A stretch of 64,000 nucleotides of DNA from Clostridium cylindrosporum DSM 605 (GCF_001047375.1 NZ_LFVU01000002.1:97210-161209), one strand, 5' to 3'. Shown: positions 54,062-63,797, counted from the first letter of the stretch. The notes: generated from the sequence alone by a model not told the origin. Translations and numbers: made by a program.

Positions 54062-54970
54062 ATGAAATTTGCAAAAATTTTTTCTATTACTTTATTGATC
54101 ACAATTCTTATCATACCAACAAGTATAGTTAAAGCAGAAACTATTCAAACCGGTAATTCTATTCCAAATAATGTAGGCTTTTCTACTTGGTTATGGAACA
54201 CCTCTGAAATAGTAAACAACTCAGAGGATATAATAAACTTTCTAGTAAAGAAAAGAGTTAATACTCTTTATCTTCAAATTGATTATAATTTAGATTATAT
54301 GTATTACAAAAACTTTATAAGAAAAGCAGCTATGAATAATATAGTTGTAGAAGCTTTAGATGGAGCTCCAACTTGGGTGTCAGATGATGGCGGAATTCTT
54401 CAAGGGAGATTTTTCAATTGGCTTAGTAGATATCAAAAAGCTTCATCATTAAACGAAAGATTTAAAGGTGTTCATCTTGATGTAGAACCATATGGAAATG
54501 AGGAGTATGCTACAAACCAAAATAAAATAATATCAAAATATCAAGATCTTCTTCTAAGATCAAAAAATGCTTGTAAAAAACTAAATTTAAATCTAGGTAT
54601 AGATATTCCATTTTGGTTTAATCAGATAAAGTATAATACTAGCTATGGTAATGGAAATCTTGCTGAATGGATATTTAAAAATATAAAGAGTGTTACAATT
54701 ATGGCATATAGGGACATTGCCACTGGAGATAATGGAATTAATAAAATTGCTGAAGTCGAAATGAACTTGTGTAAAAAATATAATGTAAAAGCAACTATTG
54801 CTGTTGAAACTGGAAGCCTACCTGATACTACTTTTGTTACTTTCTTCGAAGAGGGAGAAAGTTATATGTACAACGAATTAAATAGAGTTTACTTAAACTA
54901 TAATACTAATCCATCCTTTAATGGTTTTGCGGTACATTATTTCGATAGTTGGATAAACATGAAACCTTAA
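54062..54970 (+). CDS. Secreted TIM-barrel glycosidase-like protein
   Basis: 302 residues. Signal peptide about 1-25 ('MKFAKIFSITLLITILIIP' then 'VKAE'). The mature part alternates beta-strands and helices: 'NTLYLQIDYNLDY', 'VVEALDGAPTWV', 'FKGVHLDVEPYGN', 'LGIDIPFWF', 'SVTIMAYRDIA' and 'ATIAVETGS', ending 'GFAVHYFDSWINM'. The 'HLDVEPY' strand recalls the catalytic D-x-E of chitinase-like barrels. Translation appears to be switched by c-di-GMP. ATG follows AAAGGAGAGG. Family not named; wall or matrix polysaccharide is a fair guess. Confidence 0.82.
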   Translation: MKFAKIFSITLLITILIIPTSIVKAETIQTGNSIPNNVGFSTWLWNTSEIVNNSEDIINFLVKKRVNTLYLQIDYNLDYMYYKNFIRKAAMNNIVVEALDGAPTWVSDDGGILQGRFFNWLSRYQKASSLNERFKGVHLDVEPYGNEEYATNQNKIISKYQDLLLRSKNACKKLNLNLGIDIPFWFNQIKYNTSYGNGNLAEWIFKNIKSVTIMAYRDIATGDNGINKIAEVEMNLCKKYNVKATIAVETGSLPDTTFVTFFEEGESYMYNELNRVYLNYNTNPSFNGFAVHYFDSWINMKP

Positions 54971-55025
54971 TAATTTTAAGCTAAACTTTACTGAAATATA
55001 CTATAAATTAAATATATTTAAAACT

Positions 55026-55062
55026 AAAAGCTAAAGCAATTGTATTCGTTGCTTTAGCTTTT
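55026..55062. terminator. Bidirectional terminator between the secreted protein and rarD
   Basis: AAAAGCTAAAGCAA pairs with TTGCTTTAGCTTTT; T-rich on both sides. Confidence 0.85.
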
Positions 55063-55101
55063 ATTATTTCTGCATATATTTATCAAAAGATATAATATGG
55101 A

Positions 55102-56004
55102 TTACGATACTATATCACCTTTCTTTTCCTTCTTTACAAACTTTGTTTCTGATATAGAATATACTAGAAGTGAAAGCCATATAAATCCAAAGCTTATTAG
55201 GTGAACTATAGTAAACTTTTCATGAAATAAAAATATGCCTAATAATAAACTCATAGTAGGAGAAATATACTGAATAAATCCAAGAGTAGAAAGGGGAATT
55301 CTCTTAGCACCCTTTGCAAATAAAATTAAAGGTGTTGCTGTAACAATTCCTGAACAAACTAAAAGTATTGTTTGAAAAGCTGTAATATTCCCAAATGCCC
55401 CAATCCCATTAATCTGTCTTGTTATTATGTATATTAAGGCGAAGGGTGTAACAAGTGCTGTTTCTATTCCAAGGGAAACCATTGAACCAGCATTAGTAAG
55501 CTTTTTTAACAGTCCATATAGAGCAAAGGTAACTGCTAAGGCAATTGAAATCCATGGGACCTTACCATATTGGAATGTTAGAACTAATACTCCTGTTGTT
55601 GCCAAAATAAGTGCAGCTATCTGACCCTTTGTAAGCTTTTCCTTCAAAAATATAACTCCAAAAAATACAACTATTAAAGGATTCATATAATAACCAAGGC
55701 TAGACTCTACTATGTGATTTGAATTAACAGCCCAAATATATAATCCCCAATTAACAGTTACCATAGCAGCTGAAAGTGATATAAATAATAAGCTTCTTTT
55801 ATTTTTAATAACCTCTATAAGTTCCTTCAATTGACCATTTCTCATTAATAGTATTCCAACAAATATAAATGCCCAGAATATTCTATTGGCAAGAATCTCA
55901 AATGGTGCTACGTTATTTATTGCCTTCCAATATAACGGTAATATACCCCATAAGAGATAGGAAAGTGTAGCATATATTACTCCCATTTTAGTTCTACTAA
56001 TCAT
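55102..56004 (-). CDS. rarD: RarD-type EamA-family transporter
   Basis: 300 residues, ten helices in two EamA halves. 'GVIYATLSYLLWGILPLYWK' begins the first and 'ANRIFWAFIFVGILL' follows; 'ALYGLLKKL' and 'LGFIQYISPTMSLLLGIFLFHE' are in the second half, typical of the RarD/ProtRD subgroup. Possible exporter of amino acids or small metabolites; substrate unassigned. ATG 56004 follows AAGGAAG. Single gene. Confidence 0.9.
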   Translation of the reverse strand: MISRTKMGVIYATLSYLLWGILPLYWKAINNVAPFEILANRIFWAFIFVGILLMRNGQLKELIEVIKNKRSLLFISLSAAMVTVNWGLYIWAVNSNHIVESSLGYYMNPLIVVFFGVIFLKEKLTKGQIAALILATTGVLVLTFQYGKVPWISIALAVTFALYGLLKKLTNAGSMVSLGIETALVTPFALIYIITRQINGIGAFGNITAFQTILLVCSGIVTATPLILFAKGAKRIPLSTLGFIQYISPTMSLLLGIFLFHEKFTIVHLISFGFIWLSLLVYSISETKFVKKEKKGDIVS

Positions 56005-56153
56005 TTATTAACGCTTCCTTTCTGTCTTAAATTAATAAAATGCCCTAATTAATATACTAGCCTATTTTTCTTATTTTTTATATAGATATTAAGAGCCTTA
56101 TATTATAAATATAAAAAACATTCAATCATATTTTAGTAAGTTAATGATTAAAA

Positions 56154-56194
56154 CTCCTACATGAGAATAAAGTTATTTCAATCTCATATAGGAG
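56154..56194 (-). terminator. Terminator of the glycerophosphodiesterase gene
   Basis: CTCCTACATGAGA and TCTCATATAGGAG form a stem with one mismatch; TTTTAAT follows on the minus strand. Confidence 0.65.
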
Positions 56195-56243
56195 CTTTGG
56201 CAAGATTCCCACTATTATATTAAAATGTATAGTCATTTAAAAT

Positions 56244-57164
56244 TTAAGGAAACAAATAATTAGCTAATATGTTCATAAATTTATTCTTCTGCGGATAAAT
56301 TATATCCTTAACCATGTAAGGATTATCAGTAATTATACTATCCACCTTTAAATCAATCATTTTCTTAATTAAACTCTGCTCATTAATAGTCCATACAAAA
56401 ACTTGTTTTCCTCTTTCATGAATATTATTAACAACATTCTTATTTACAAAGTTTGATTCAATACCGTATATATCAATATAATCTAAATCATAAAACTTGC
56501 TATATGTAACCTTTGTCATAAAACAGGTTACTATCTTGGAGTCTAGTTCTTTTACTCTTCTTAATATCTCTTTATTCGAAGATGCTATTATACATTGGTT
56601 TTCTATTTTATTTGTTTTTACTAAATTAACAACTTTTTCTTCTATATTGCTATTTATATTATTGTCGTGTTTCATTTCTATGATCAATTTTGTTTTATCC
56701 TTAGAAAATTTAATTACTTCTTTGAGAGTAGGTATTTTTTCTCCAGTAAAACTAGGACTAAAGTGACTTCCTGCATCATAGGTTTTTACCTCATCATAAT
56801 TAACTTCCCAAACATTTTTATCTATTCCCGTTGTTCTTTTGAAATTTGAATCATGAAGAAGAATCAACTCCCCATCCTTTGTCTCTTGAATATCAATTTC
56901 TATGTACTCTGCCCCACTAAGAAATGACTCTTTAAATCCGGCTAAAGTATTCTCTGGGGCTATTGCAGCTGAGGCCCTATGAGCTGTTACCTTAGGCTTA
57001 TAGAAAAACTCATTATTAAAAAAAGTAGTACTGTGCATATAAAAAACTTTTGACTCAACACATAAAACTACTAAAATCACTATTAGCTTCAAAATAGTTA
57101 TTAAAATTAATGTACTAAAATTATATTCCACCAAGGTTATAAAACTATTAAAAATTTTCTTCAT
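56244..57164 (-). CDS. Membrane-anchored glycerophosphodiester phosphodiesterase
   Basis: 306 residues. One N-terminal helix (about 15-38) anchors an extracytoplasmic GDPD barrel: 'VTAHRASAAIAPENTLAGF' gives the metal/acid His, 'AEYIEIDIQETKDGELILLHD' (about 92-112, Glu/Asp ligands), 'KTKLIIEMKHD' and 'QVFVWTINEQ'. It cleaves glycerophosphodiesters or teichoic-acid-type links. ATG 57164 follows AGAGGAAG. Stand-alone gene. Confidence 0.92.
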   Translation of the reverse strand: MKKIFNSFITLVEYNFSTLILITILKLIVILVVLCVESKVFYMHSTTFFNNEFFYKPKVTAHRASAAIAPENTLAGFKESFLSGAEYIEIDIQETKDGELILLHDSNFKRTTGIDKNVWEVNYDEVKTYDAGSHFSPSFTGEKIPTLKEVIKFSKDKTKLIIEMKHDNNINSNIEEKVVNLVKTNKIENQCIIASSNKEILRRVKELDSKIVTCFMTKVTYSKFYDLDYIDIYGIESNFVNKNVVNNIHERGKQVFVWTINEQSLIKKMIDLKVDSIITDNPYMVKDIIYPQKNKFMNILANYLFP

Positions 57165-57368
57165 AACTTCCTCTTGATCTTCTTTACTTGTTATATCTTA
57201 GCCATTAAAACCTTAGGCTAAAACTATATTCATCTTATAGCATTATCCTTTTGTATAGTTTTTATCAAAAATATTTTTATAAAATAACACTTTTAACTGC
57301 TGCAATATTATCTGTTGACTTCCTCTAAAATACAATACACCTCATAAGTTTTATATATCTTTAAAAAG

Positions 57369-57403
57369 AAAAAGTGCAAAATTCTAATTGAATTCACACT
57401 TTT
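57369..57403 (-). terminator. Terminator of the DUF4178-DUF350-spermidine-synthase operon
   Basis: AAAAAGTG pairs with CACTTTT with an inner AATTC/GAATT stem; TTTCTTTTT follows on the minus strand. Confidence 0.65.
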
Positions 57404-57450
57404 ATAAATTAAAAATAATATACAAATAATAAATTTTATATAAAACATTT

Positions 57451-58977
57451 TTATCTCCATACATTTACTGCATCTAAATAATACTTTAATAAATGTGGTT
57501 TTACTAAGGTATTTGTACTAAGACTACCCTTGATGACTATTTCATCTTTACTAAACTTAAATAGCCTATCTATACTTTCATCATTTAAAAATCTTGTTTC
57601 TATACCTACTTTAATATTCTTAATATTTATAGGGTACTTAGTAACTAACTGAAAACCCCAATCCCCAAAGGTAGGTACTTCAACGTGATAAGGAATAACA
57701 TTAAACCCTTCCTCTTCTAAAGTCTTATTAATGCACCAATAAGCCTCTTTAGCATAATATGGACTTGTTGACTGGATAGCCATTGCCCCTGTAGAAGCTA
57801 AACTATTTCCACATAATCTGTAAAATACGTTTGTGTATAATTTGTTTAAACTTTCATTATTAGGGTCGGGTAAATCTACTATTATTACATCATAGACTTC
57901 TTTAGAATTTTCAATAAACTTAAATGCATCATCATTTACAATTCTTAGCTTACTACTACTTAAAGAGTTTTCATTAAGCTTTACTATATGCCTATTAGTT
58001 TTACCTAGCTTAACCATTTCTTTATCTAGGTCAACTAATGTGACTTTCTCTACCTTTGGATACTTTAATATCTCTCGAAGGGCAAGTCCATCACCACCAC
58101 CTAGTATAAGAACCTTTTTAGCGTTTTTAGCTACATTCATTGGAATATGCACCAAAGTTTCATGGTATCTATACTCATCACTAGCAGAAAACTGTATATT
58201 CCCATTTATAAATAATCTTAAGTCATCCTTATGCTTTGTAAGTACTATATTTTGATACTTTGTTTGCTCCGACAAAATAACCTTATCTCTATAAAGCCTA
58301 CCCTCAATAGACTTTGCTATATTATCAGAAAAAATTGTTCCACAAAGCATTAGTATAAGTATTATAATAGAAACTAGTTTAAAACTTCTAATATTGTCTA
58401 TGTATTCACTATATCTATAAATTATAATAAGTGAAACAATTATATTTAAAGCTCCTACCAAAAATGCAGTTGTGAAATAACCGAATTTAGGAAGTAAAAA
58501 CAATGGAAAAGCTATAGACCCAATTAACCCACCTATATAGTCGAAGCTAAATATTGTAGACAGAGTTATTCTAAGGTTCTTGGTATTATCCTCTATTATT
58601 CTAGTTAACAGAGGAATCTCAAGCCCTACTAAGGTACCTATAAGTATTATCTCTATGTACATTATTAACTCATAGCTTTCAATATAAATATTCGAAAGAA
58701 AAAGAACTAATGTACTTATTCCTCCTAGTATTCCTACACCTATTTCTACAGAAACAAACCAATCAAAAAGCCTTCTTTTAATATGCTTAGATAAATATGA
58801 GCCAAGACCCATAGCACTCATATATAATCCTATTGTTATAGAAAATTGTTTTATACTATCTCCAACTAAAAATGAACTAACTGCACTAATCAATACCTCA
58901 TAAATAATTGAACATCCTGAAATTATTAAAGTTGTTAACATTAACAGCTTATAATCAAATTTTTTAACATCACTCAT
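57451..58977 (-). CDS. Membrane-fused spermidine-synthase-like protein
   Basis: 508 residues. The first 210 form seven or more helices ('ISGCSIIYEVLISAVSSFLVG', 'IEIILIGTLVGLEIPLLTR'), similar to membrane parts of fused aminopropyltransferases. The soluble half has 'NGNIQFSASDEYRYHETLVH', 'VLILGGGDGLALREILKY', 'VTLVDLDKEMVK' and 'IIVDLPDPNNESL', the SpeE Rossmann core with decarboxy-SAM site. The D of SpeE 'DSTDP' is here 'DLPDP', so the substrate may not be putrescine. ATG 58977 follows AGGTGAAA. Last of three genes. Confidence 0.88.
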   Translation of the reverse strand: MSDVKKFDYKLLMLTTLIISGCSIIYEVLISAVSSFLVGDSIKQFSITIGLYMSAMGLGSYLSKHIKRRLFDWFVSVEIGVGILGGISTLVLFLSNIYIESYELIMYIEIILIGTLVGLEIPLLTRIIEDNTKNLRITLSTIFSFDYIGGLIGSIAFPLFLLPKFGYFTTAFLVGALNIIVSLIIIYRYSEYIDNIRSFKLVSIIILILMLCGTIFSDNIAKSIEGRLYRDKVILSEQTKYQNIVLTKHKDDLRLFINGNIQFSASDEYRYHETLVHIPMNVAKNAKKVLILGGGDGLALREILKYPKVEKVTLVDLDKEMVKLGKTNRHIVKLNENSLSSSKLRIVNDDAFKFIENSKEVYDVIIVDLPDPNNESLNKLYTNVFYRLCGNSLASTGAMAIQSTSPYYAKEAYWCINKTLEEEGFNVIPYHVEVPTFGDWGFQLVTKYPINIKNIKVGIETRFLNDESIDRLFKFSKDEIVIKGSLSTNTLVKPHLLKYYLDAVNVWR

Positions 58978-58995
58978 TTATTTCACCTATATAGT

Positions 58996-59418
58996 CTAAT
59001 AAATAGCCCCACTTATTACAATTGATAATCCTATAAATAATCCCATAACCATAAGTCCAGCTGCAGGATTACCACTTTCAATCTCCTTATTTAGGTTATA
59101 CTTTTTATTCATTGTAAGAATTGCTAAGTACCCTAGAATACATATACCAACTCCAATGAAGAAATATATTATTGTTCCCCTTACCCCATCTAATAAGGTA
59201 GTAGCCGCTCCTGAAATGTCTGGAGATATTATTGCGCTTTTTAGGATTACTCCTATTCCTATATATATTCCTGCTGTTATATAGCCTACTGCAACATTTC
59301 TGTTTTTTATTTCTGTTGGAAAGTGACATGGTATAACTAAATCAACTAAAAAGGTTCCTAAAATCATTAACACTATTCCTATTCCACAATACATTATCGT
59401 AATTAATATATCTTGCAT
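58996..59418 (-). CDS. DUF350 (UPF0719) membrane protein
   Basis: 140 residues, four helices in two repeats of 'G(I/V)xxxxLGxFLVDL...N.AVGYITAGIYIGIGVIL' and 'GNPAAGLMVMGLFIGLSIV'. Family members are small membrane proteins without proved function. The AAGGAGG site precedes ATG 59418 by nine bases. The gene is 17 bases after the DUF4178 gene and 18 before the spermidine-synthase-like gene. Confidence 0.9.
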   Translation of the reverse strand: MQDILITIMYCGIGIVLMILGTFLVDLVIPCHFPTEIKNRNVAVGYITAGIYIGIGVILKSAIISPDISGAATTLLDGVRGTIIYFFIGVGICILGYLAILTMNKKYNLNKEIESGNPAAGLMVMGLFIGLSIVISGAIY

Positions 59419-59435
59419 TTATCAAATCCTCCTTT

Positions 59436-60551
59436 TTACTTACCAGAACTTATTCCATCTCCCGATGACGACCTTGAATTAACACTACTTTGTCTAATAC
59501 TATCAGAGTAAGTTTTATACTTATTGCTATTACTAGGTGTAATCTTAGCGCCTTTATAATCACTATAACTATTTCTAAGATTTTTATATCTTCTTATATC
59601 CTTAGTATATCCCTTAGTATAATAGTAGCTTCTATAGTAGTGACTACTTATATCGCTACCCATATAAAGGGTATTTCTACTTGCATATGCGTATTCTCTT
59701 GAACTTACTTGTATCCGTGTCTTTGAATCCTCACCTTTATAAACTATAGCAATCTCATCAGATGTGATAATAGCCACTGCACCATCTTCTTCATTTTCTT
59801 GAACATCCTCAATAGATCCTTGAAGCTCATCAATAATTTGCATAGCTGCCTCTTCTATTGTTTTTTCAGTAGAATATACATCTGCCTTTATGTCCTTATC
59901 TAAATCTGAAGTTATAGAGGTTTCATATTGAAAATTATCAATTAGTGCTATTCTGGTTGATAAACTATTATTTGGATTACTCGTTCCATAAAATACCGTT
60001 ATTAAAATAATTACTAAAACAAATGCCCCTAAAATCACCTTATTTAATTTATGACCTTTAATTTTATCAACCCAATATAGTGTAGATGTATCATTACTGT
60101 TACTTTCGTCTAACTTCTCAATATTGTTTTTATTTATATAATATCCTTTAGAATATTCCTTCTCCCCATTCCATTCTTCAATAGAAATTAATAACTCCTC
60201 TACTTCATTTTCATATTCTATATAGAAAACTTTCTCCCCTACATCTACGTCTACATTTCCTTCATAATCTAATACTATAGCCGAATTAGATTCTAGCTTT
60301 TCATAGCCCTTATCATTAATGTTTTTTTCTATGAACTCTTCGCTGTATGATTCTTCACTATATACTGCATATTCATCATTAATATTATCAACGCTTAGCC
60401 ATAGAGTTTGAAAACTCCTAGACTTTATTTTATATTCAGCCCAGCTTGTCCCATCTGAATCCTCAAACAATATACACCCTTCTACTTTATACCTAACTCC
60501 ACTTATTCTAATACTACTTCCTATGTCTAGTGATATATCACCTTTAACCAT
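59436..60551 (-). CDS. DUF4178-transmembrane-DUF4247 fusion protein
   Basis: 371 residues. The N-terminal 150 have DUF4178 features ('SIRISGVRYKVEGCILFEDS', 'WAEYKIKSRSFQTLWLSV'). A single helix lies near 172-192. The outside half resembles DUF4247: 'DVYSTEKTIEEAAMQIIDEL', 'IAIVYKGEDSKTRIQVSSREYAY' and a Tyr/Ser-rich tail ending 'RSSSGDGISSGK'. In other bacteria these two domains are separate genes beside DUF350 and a spermidine-synthase homologue. ATG 60551 follows CAGGTG. First gene of the operon. Confidence 0.75.
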   Translation of the reverse strand: MVKGDISLDIGSSIRISGVRYKVEGCILFEDSDGTSWAEYKIKSRSFQTLWLSVDNINDEYAVYSEESYSEEFIEKNINDKGYEKLESNSAIVLDYEGNVDVDVGEKVFYIEYENEVEELLISIEEWNGEKEYSKGYYINKNNIEKLDESNSNDTSTLYWVDKIKGHKLNKVILGAFVLVIILITVFYGTSNPNNSLSTRIALIDNFQYETSITSDLDKDIKADVYSTEKTIEEAAMQIIDELQGSIEDVQENEEDGAVAIITSDEIAIVYKGEDSKTRIQVSSREYAYASRNTLYMGSDISSHYYRSYYYTKGYTKDIRRYKNLRNSYSDYKGAKITPSNSNKYKTYSDSIRQSSVNSRSSSGDGISSGK

Positions 60552-60810
60552 ATTTTTCACCTGCCTTTATGCTACTTAATCTTGACTTAATATCTATAAA
60601 ATTATATCACAGTTTGAACTATCTTCCATTTGAATAAATAATTTTTATTCTATATATAAATACCCTTTTTATTATTATAAAATTATGGTTTAATAAAGAA
60701 GTTACTTTTGTAGTTATTTACCCAATACTTCATATTAAAAAGTATAATAGTCTGAACTACACAAAGAGAAAATTATTAATGTTATATACATAGAAAGCGA
60801 GGAACTTTTA

Positions 60811-62175
60811 ATGAAAAAATGGATTATGATATCACTTATGCTCGTTACATCCTTATCAGCTATGGAAGCAACCATTGTAAGTACTGCAATACCAAGTATT
60901 GCAAATAGTCTTTCTGGAATAGAGCTTGTAAGCTGGATATACGCTATTTATATGCTAACTACTGCAGTATCTACCCCTATATATGGAAAGCTTGCCGATT
61001 TATTTGGTCGTAAAAATGTAATTATGTTTGGGACTATAACCTTTTTAATTGGATCTACCCTATGTGGACTTGCTGGTAATATGTCTCAACTTATAATATT
61101 TAGAGCGATTCAAGGAATTGGTGCTGGAGCTATAATGCCTATTACAATGACAATTATAGGAGATTTACATACCGAACAACAAGAAAGGGTTAAAGCACAA
61201 GGCTGGATTAGTGCTGTATGGGGAATATCAGGAGTTATAGGACCACTTCTTGGTGGTTTTTTAGTAGATGCCCTTTCTTGGCACTATATATTTTTTATAA
61301 ATCTTCCATTTGGAATACTGTCTCTTTTCATACTAATGAGACAATATCATGAAAATTTAAAGAAAGAGAAACACTATATTGATTACCCTGGGGCTATAAC
61401 TTTTTCCCTTAGTATAATTGCACTTTTATATTCTTTACTATCAGGTAGTCAAAATCAAGATTGGAACAACCCTCTTCTTATTGGACTATTTATTTCCTCA
61501 TTAGTATTGTTTTTTGTATTTATTTTTATTGAAAAACGCTCTCCTGAGCCACTAATTCCATTTAACCTTTTTAAAAATTTCAACCTAAGTACTGTATATT
61601 TTTTAACATTATTTTTAGGTGGAATTCTTATTAGTGTTATAGCATACTTGCCTATATGGACTCAAGAAATCTGGAATAAAAGTGCTACACAGGCTGGAAT
61701 CATGCTAATGCCACTGCCTGTATGTTGGACAATTGCTTCAATTTTTTCAGGGCAAATAGTTGGAAAAATTAAGCCAAAATATATTGTGATAATAGGAACT
61801 TTTATATTATCATTTGCCTCATTTTTATTATTCTCCATGAATCCTTCATCTAAAGAGTTTTTAATTTATATAGTCATGGGACTTCTTGGAGTAGGTATGG
61901 GAATAACAACTCCTATACTTATGTTATTTATTCAAAATGCAGTTACAAATAATAAAAGGGGAATAGCTATTTCACTAAACACTTTCATTAATACCTTTAG
62001 TCAGACCCTTGGCGCAGCTCTATTTGGAGTAATATTTAATATTAGCATTCATAGGGCTGCTGCTTCACAGACAAACTTATTTTCTGGTGTTCACACTATA
62101 TTTTCTATTACAATGTTGTTAGCTTTTATAAGTTTCTCTATTTCTTGGTTATTTGTTAAGAAACAATCTGCTTAA
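60811..62175 (+). CDS. MFS multidrug transporter (DHA2 family)
   Basis: 454 residues, fourteen helices. DHA2/EmrB marks are 'SLSAMEATIVSTAIPSIANSL' (motif D-like), 'GKLADLFGRKNV' (motif A) and 'GAIMPITMTIIGDL'. Exports drugs or cations by proton exchange. ATG 60811 follows GCGAGGAAC. It is transcribed alone and has no adjacent regulator. Confidence 0.9.
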   Translation: MKKWIMISLMLVTSLSAMEATIVSTAIPSIANSLSGIELVSWIYAIYMLTTAVSTPIYGKLADLFGRKNVIMFGTITFLIGSTLCGLAGNMSQLIIFRAIQGIGAGAIMPITMTIIGDLHTEQQERVKAQGWISAVWGISGVIGPLLGGFLVDALSWHYIFFINLPFGILSLFILMRQYHENLKKEKHYIDYPGAITFSLSIIALLYSLLSGSQNQDWNNPLLIGLFISSLVLFFVFIFIEKRSPEPLIPFNLFKNFNLSTVYFLTLFLGGILISVIAYLPIWTQEIWNKSATQAGIMLMPLPVCWTIASIFSGQIVGKIKPKYIVIIGTFILSFASFLLFSMNPSSKEFLIYIVMGLLGVGMGITTPILMLFIQNAVTNNKRGIAISLNTFINTFSQTLGAALFGVIFNISIHRAAASQTNLFSGVHTIFSITMLLAFISFSISWLFVKKQSA

Positions 62176-62227
62176 ACACCTTAAAACTTGTTAAAAAACT
62201 TTTATTAATAATAAATATACAAATTCT

Positions 62228-62267
62228 AAAGAATCCTCCTAGGATATTGTTCCTAGGAGGATTCTTT
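62228..62267 (+). terminator. Terminator of the MFS transporter gene
   Basis: A perfect 17-bp stem AAAGAATCCTCCTAGGA and complement, followed by ATTG; the T-run within the stem end is short. Confidence 0.75.
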
Positions 62268-62350
62268 ATTGACTTTAATTTCTTCCTTGCTCTACATATA
62301 CAATTAACTTATAGCAGAAATAATATAATAGTACACTTTTCTTTCTAGGC

Positions 62351-62358
62351 CATATAAT
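62351..62358 (+). promoter_or_regulatory. Candidate SigE-type -10 of the SleL gene
   Basis: CATATAAT matches seven of eight positions of the sigma-E -10 (CATACAAT). No convincing -35 is visible 14-16 bases upstream. SleL is a mother-cell gene in bacilli, so the site is plausible. Confidence 0.35.
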
Positions 62359-62394
62359 AATAATGAATAATTTTTTTAATAAGAAGGGGATTTT

Positions 62395-63681
62395 ATGCAG
62401 ATTCATGTTGTAAAGCCAGGGGAATCAATATTTGAAATTGCTAGAATATATAATTCTACAGTTTCAGAAATTGTAACAACTAATGAAGTTCCAAATCCTA
62501 ATGATTTAGTAGTTGGACAAACATTAGTAATTCCTATCATTGGAATGTACTATTGGGTTCAACCGGAAGATACTCTATACAAAATCGCTAATCGATTTGG
62601 ATTAAGTTATCAGGAACTTGCACAAATCAATAGAATTTCAGTTACTCAAGAACTTCAAATCGGATTTAAGCTATATATTCCTAAAAAACCTAGAAGAAAA
62701 GCAGAAATAAATGCATATATTGAACCAACAGGTGGTATCGTTAGCCCCACATTAGAGGAGGCAGCTAAAAATTCAGCACCTTATTTGACATATATTACAC
62801 CATTTAACTTCCAGATTCAAAGAGATGGAACATTAAAAGCTCCTCCTCTAGATAATTTTCAGGCAATAGCAAGAGAGAATAACACAATCTTAGTCATGGC
62901 AGTTACTAATATTGAGAAAGGACAATTTAGTGCAGAATTAGGAAGGATAATTTTAACAGATGCAGAAATACAAAATCGTTTAATTCATAATATCATTGCA
63001 ACAGCAAGACAGTATAATTTTAGAGATGTACATTTTGATTTAGAGTTTTTGCCTCCTAACTTAAAAGAAGATTATAACAATTTTTTAAGGAAGACAAAGG
63101 CAAGATTATCTTCTGAAGGTATTCTAATGTCTACGGCATTGGCACCAAAAACAAGTGCTACTCAAGTAGGTGCTTGGTATGAAGCCCACGACTATAAAGC
63201 TCATGGAGAAATTGCAGATTTTGTTGTCATAATGACTTATGAATGGGGATATAGTGCTGGTCCCCCAATGCCTGTATCTCCAATCGGTCCAGTTAGAAAA
63301 GTTATTGAATATGCTTTAACAGAAATACCTGCTAATAAAATTATGATGGGACAGAACTTATATGGATATGATTGGACACTTCCCTATGTTCCTGGAGGAG
63401 AATATGCAAAGTCATTAAGCCCTCAACGTGCAATTGAAATAGCATCAGAAAACAATGTTGAAATTAAATATGACTATAAAGCAGAGGCGCCTTACTTCAA
63501 TTATACAGATAAAGCTTCTAAACAGCATATAGTATGGTTTGAAGATGCAAGGTCTATTCAAGCAAAGTTTAATCTTATAAAAGAATTAGGTTTACGAGGA
63601 ATTAGCTATTGGAAGCTTGGACTTTCTTTCCCACAAAACTGGTTACTGATAGAAGATAATTTTCATGTAGTAAAGAAATAA
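62395..63681 (+). CDS. sleL: Spore cortex-lytic glucosaminidase SleL/YaaH
   Basis: 428 residues: two LysM domains (about 1-47 'IHVVKPGESIFEIARIYN' and 50-97 'YWVQPEDTLYKIANRFG') bind peptidoglycan, then a GH18 barrel with 'FRDVHFDLEFLPPNL', where the catalytic Glu is in 'DLEF', 'VVIMTYEWGYSAGPPMPV' and 'GLRGISYWKLG'. It cuts cortex fragments during germination. No signal peptide, as in SleL, which is made in the mother cell. ATG 62395 follows AAGAAGGGGATTTT. Confidence 0.93.
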   Translation: MQIHVVKPGESIFEIARIYNSTVSEIVTTNEVPNPNDLVVGQTLVIPIIGMYYWVQPEDTLYKIANRFGLSYQELAQINRISVTQELQIGFKLYIPKKPRRKAEINAYIEPTGGIVSPTLEEAAKNSAPYLTYITPFNFQIQRDGTLKAPPLDNFQAIARENNTILVMAVTNIEKGQFSAELGRIILTDAEIQNRLIHNIIATARQYNFRDVHFDLEFLPPNLKEDYNNFLRKTKARLSSEGILMSTALAPKTSATQVGAWYEAHDYKAHGEIADFVVIMTYEWGYSAGPPMPVSPIGPVRKVIEYALTEIPANKIMMGQNLYGYDWTLPYVPGGEYAKSLSPQRAIEIASENNVEIKYDYKAEAPYFNYTDKASKQHIVWFEDARSIQAKFNLIKELGLRGISYWKLGLSFPQNWLLIEDNFHVVKK

Positions 63682-63707
63682 TTTTTAGTATTGAACTCAT
63701 TCAATTG

Positions 63708-63742
63708 CCCAAACATAATACTTTTTAAAGTAGATGTTTGGG
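63708..63742 (+). terminator. Hairpin after sleL
   Basis: CCCAAACAT/ATGTTTGGG outer stem with inner ACTTT/AAAGT; no T-run directly follows on the plus strand. Confidence 0.45.
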
Positions 63743-63763
63743 TATCTTAATAAAAAAGGGCAT

Positions 63764-63797
63764 AAAAAAAGACACCATATATTTGGTGTCTTTTTTT
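63764..63797 (-). terminator. Terminator of the 5S rRNA-tRNA-Leu transcript
   Basis: AAAAAAAGACACCA/TTGGTGTCTTTTTTT stem with a run of Ts on the minus strand, immediately after the tRNA 3' end. Confidence 0.88.
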
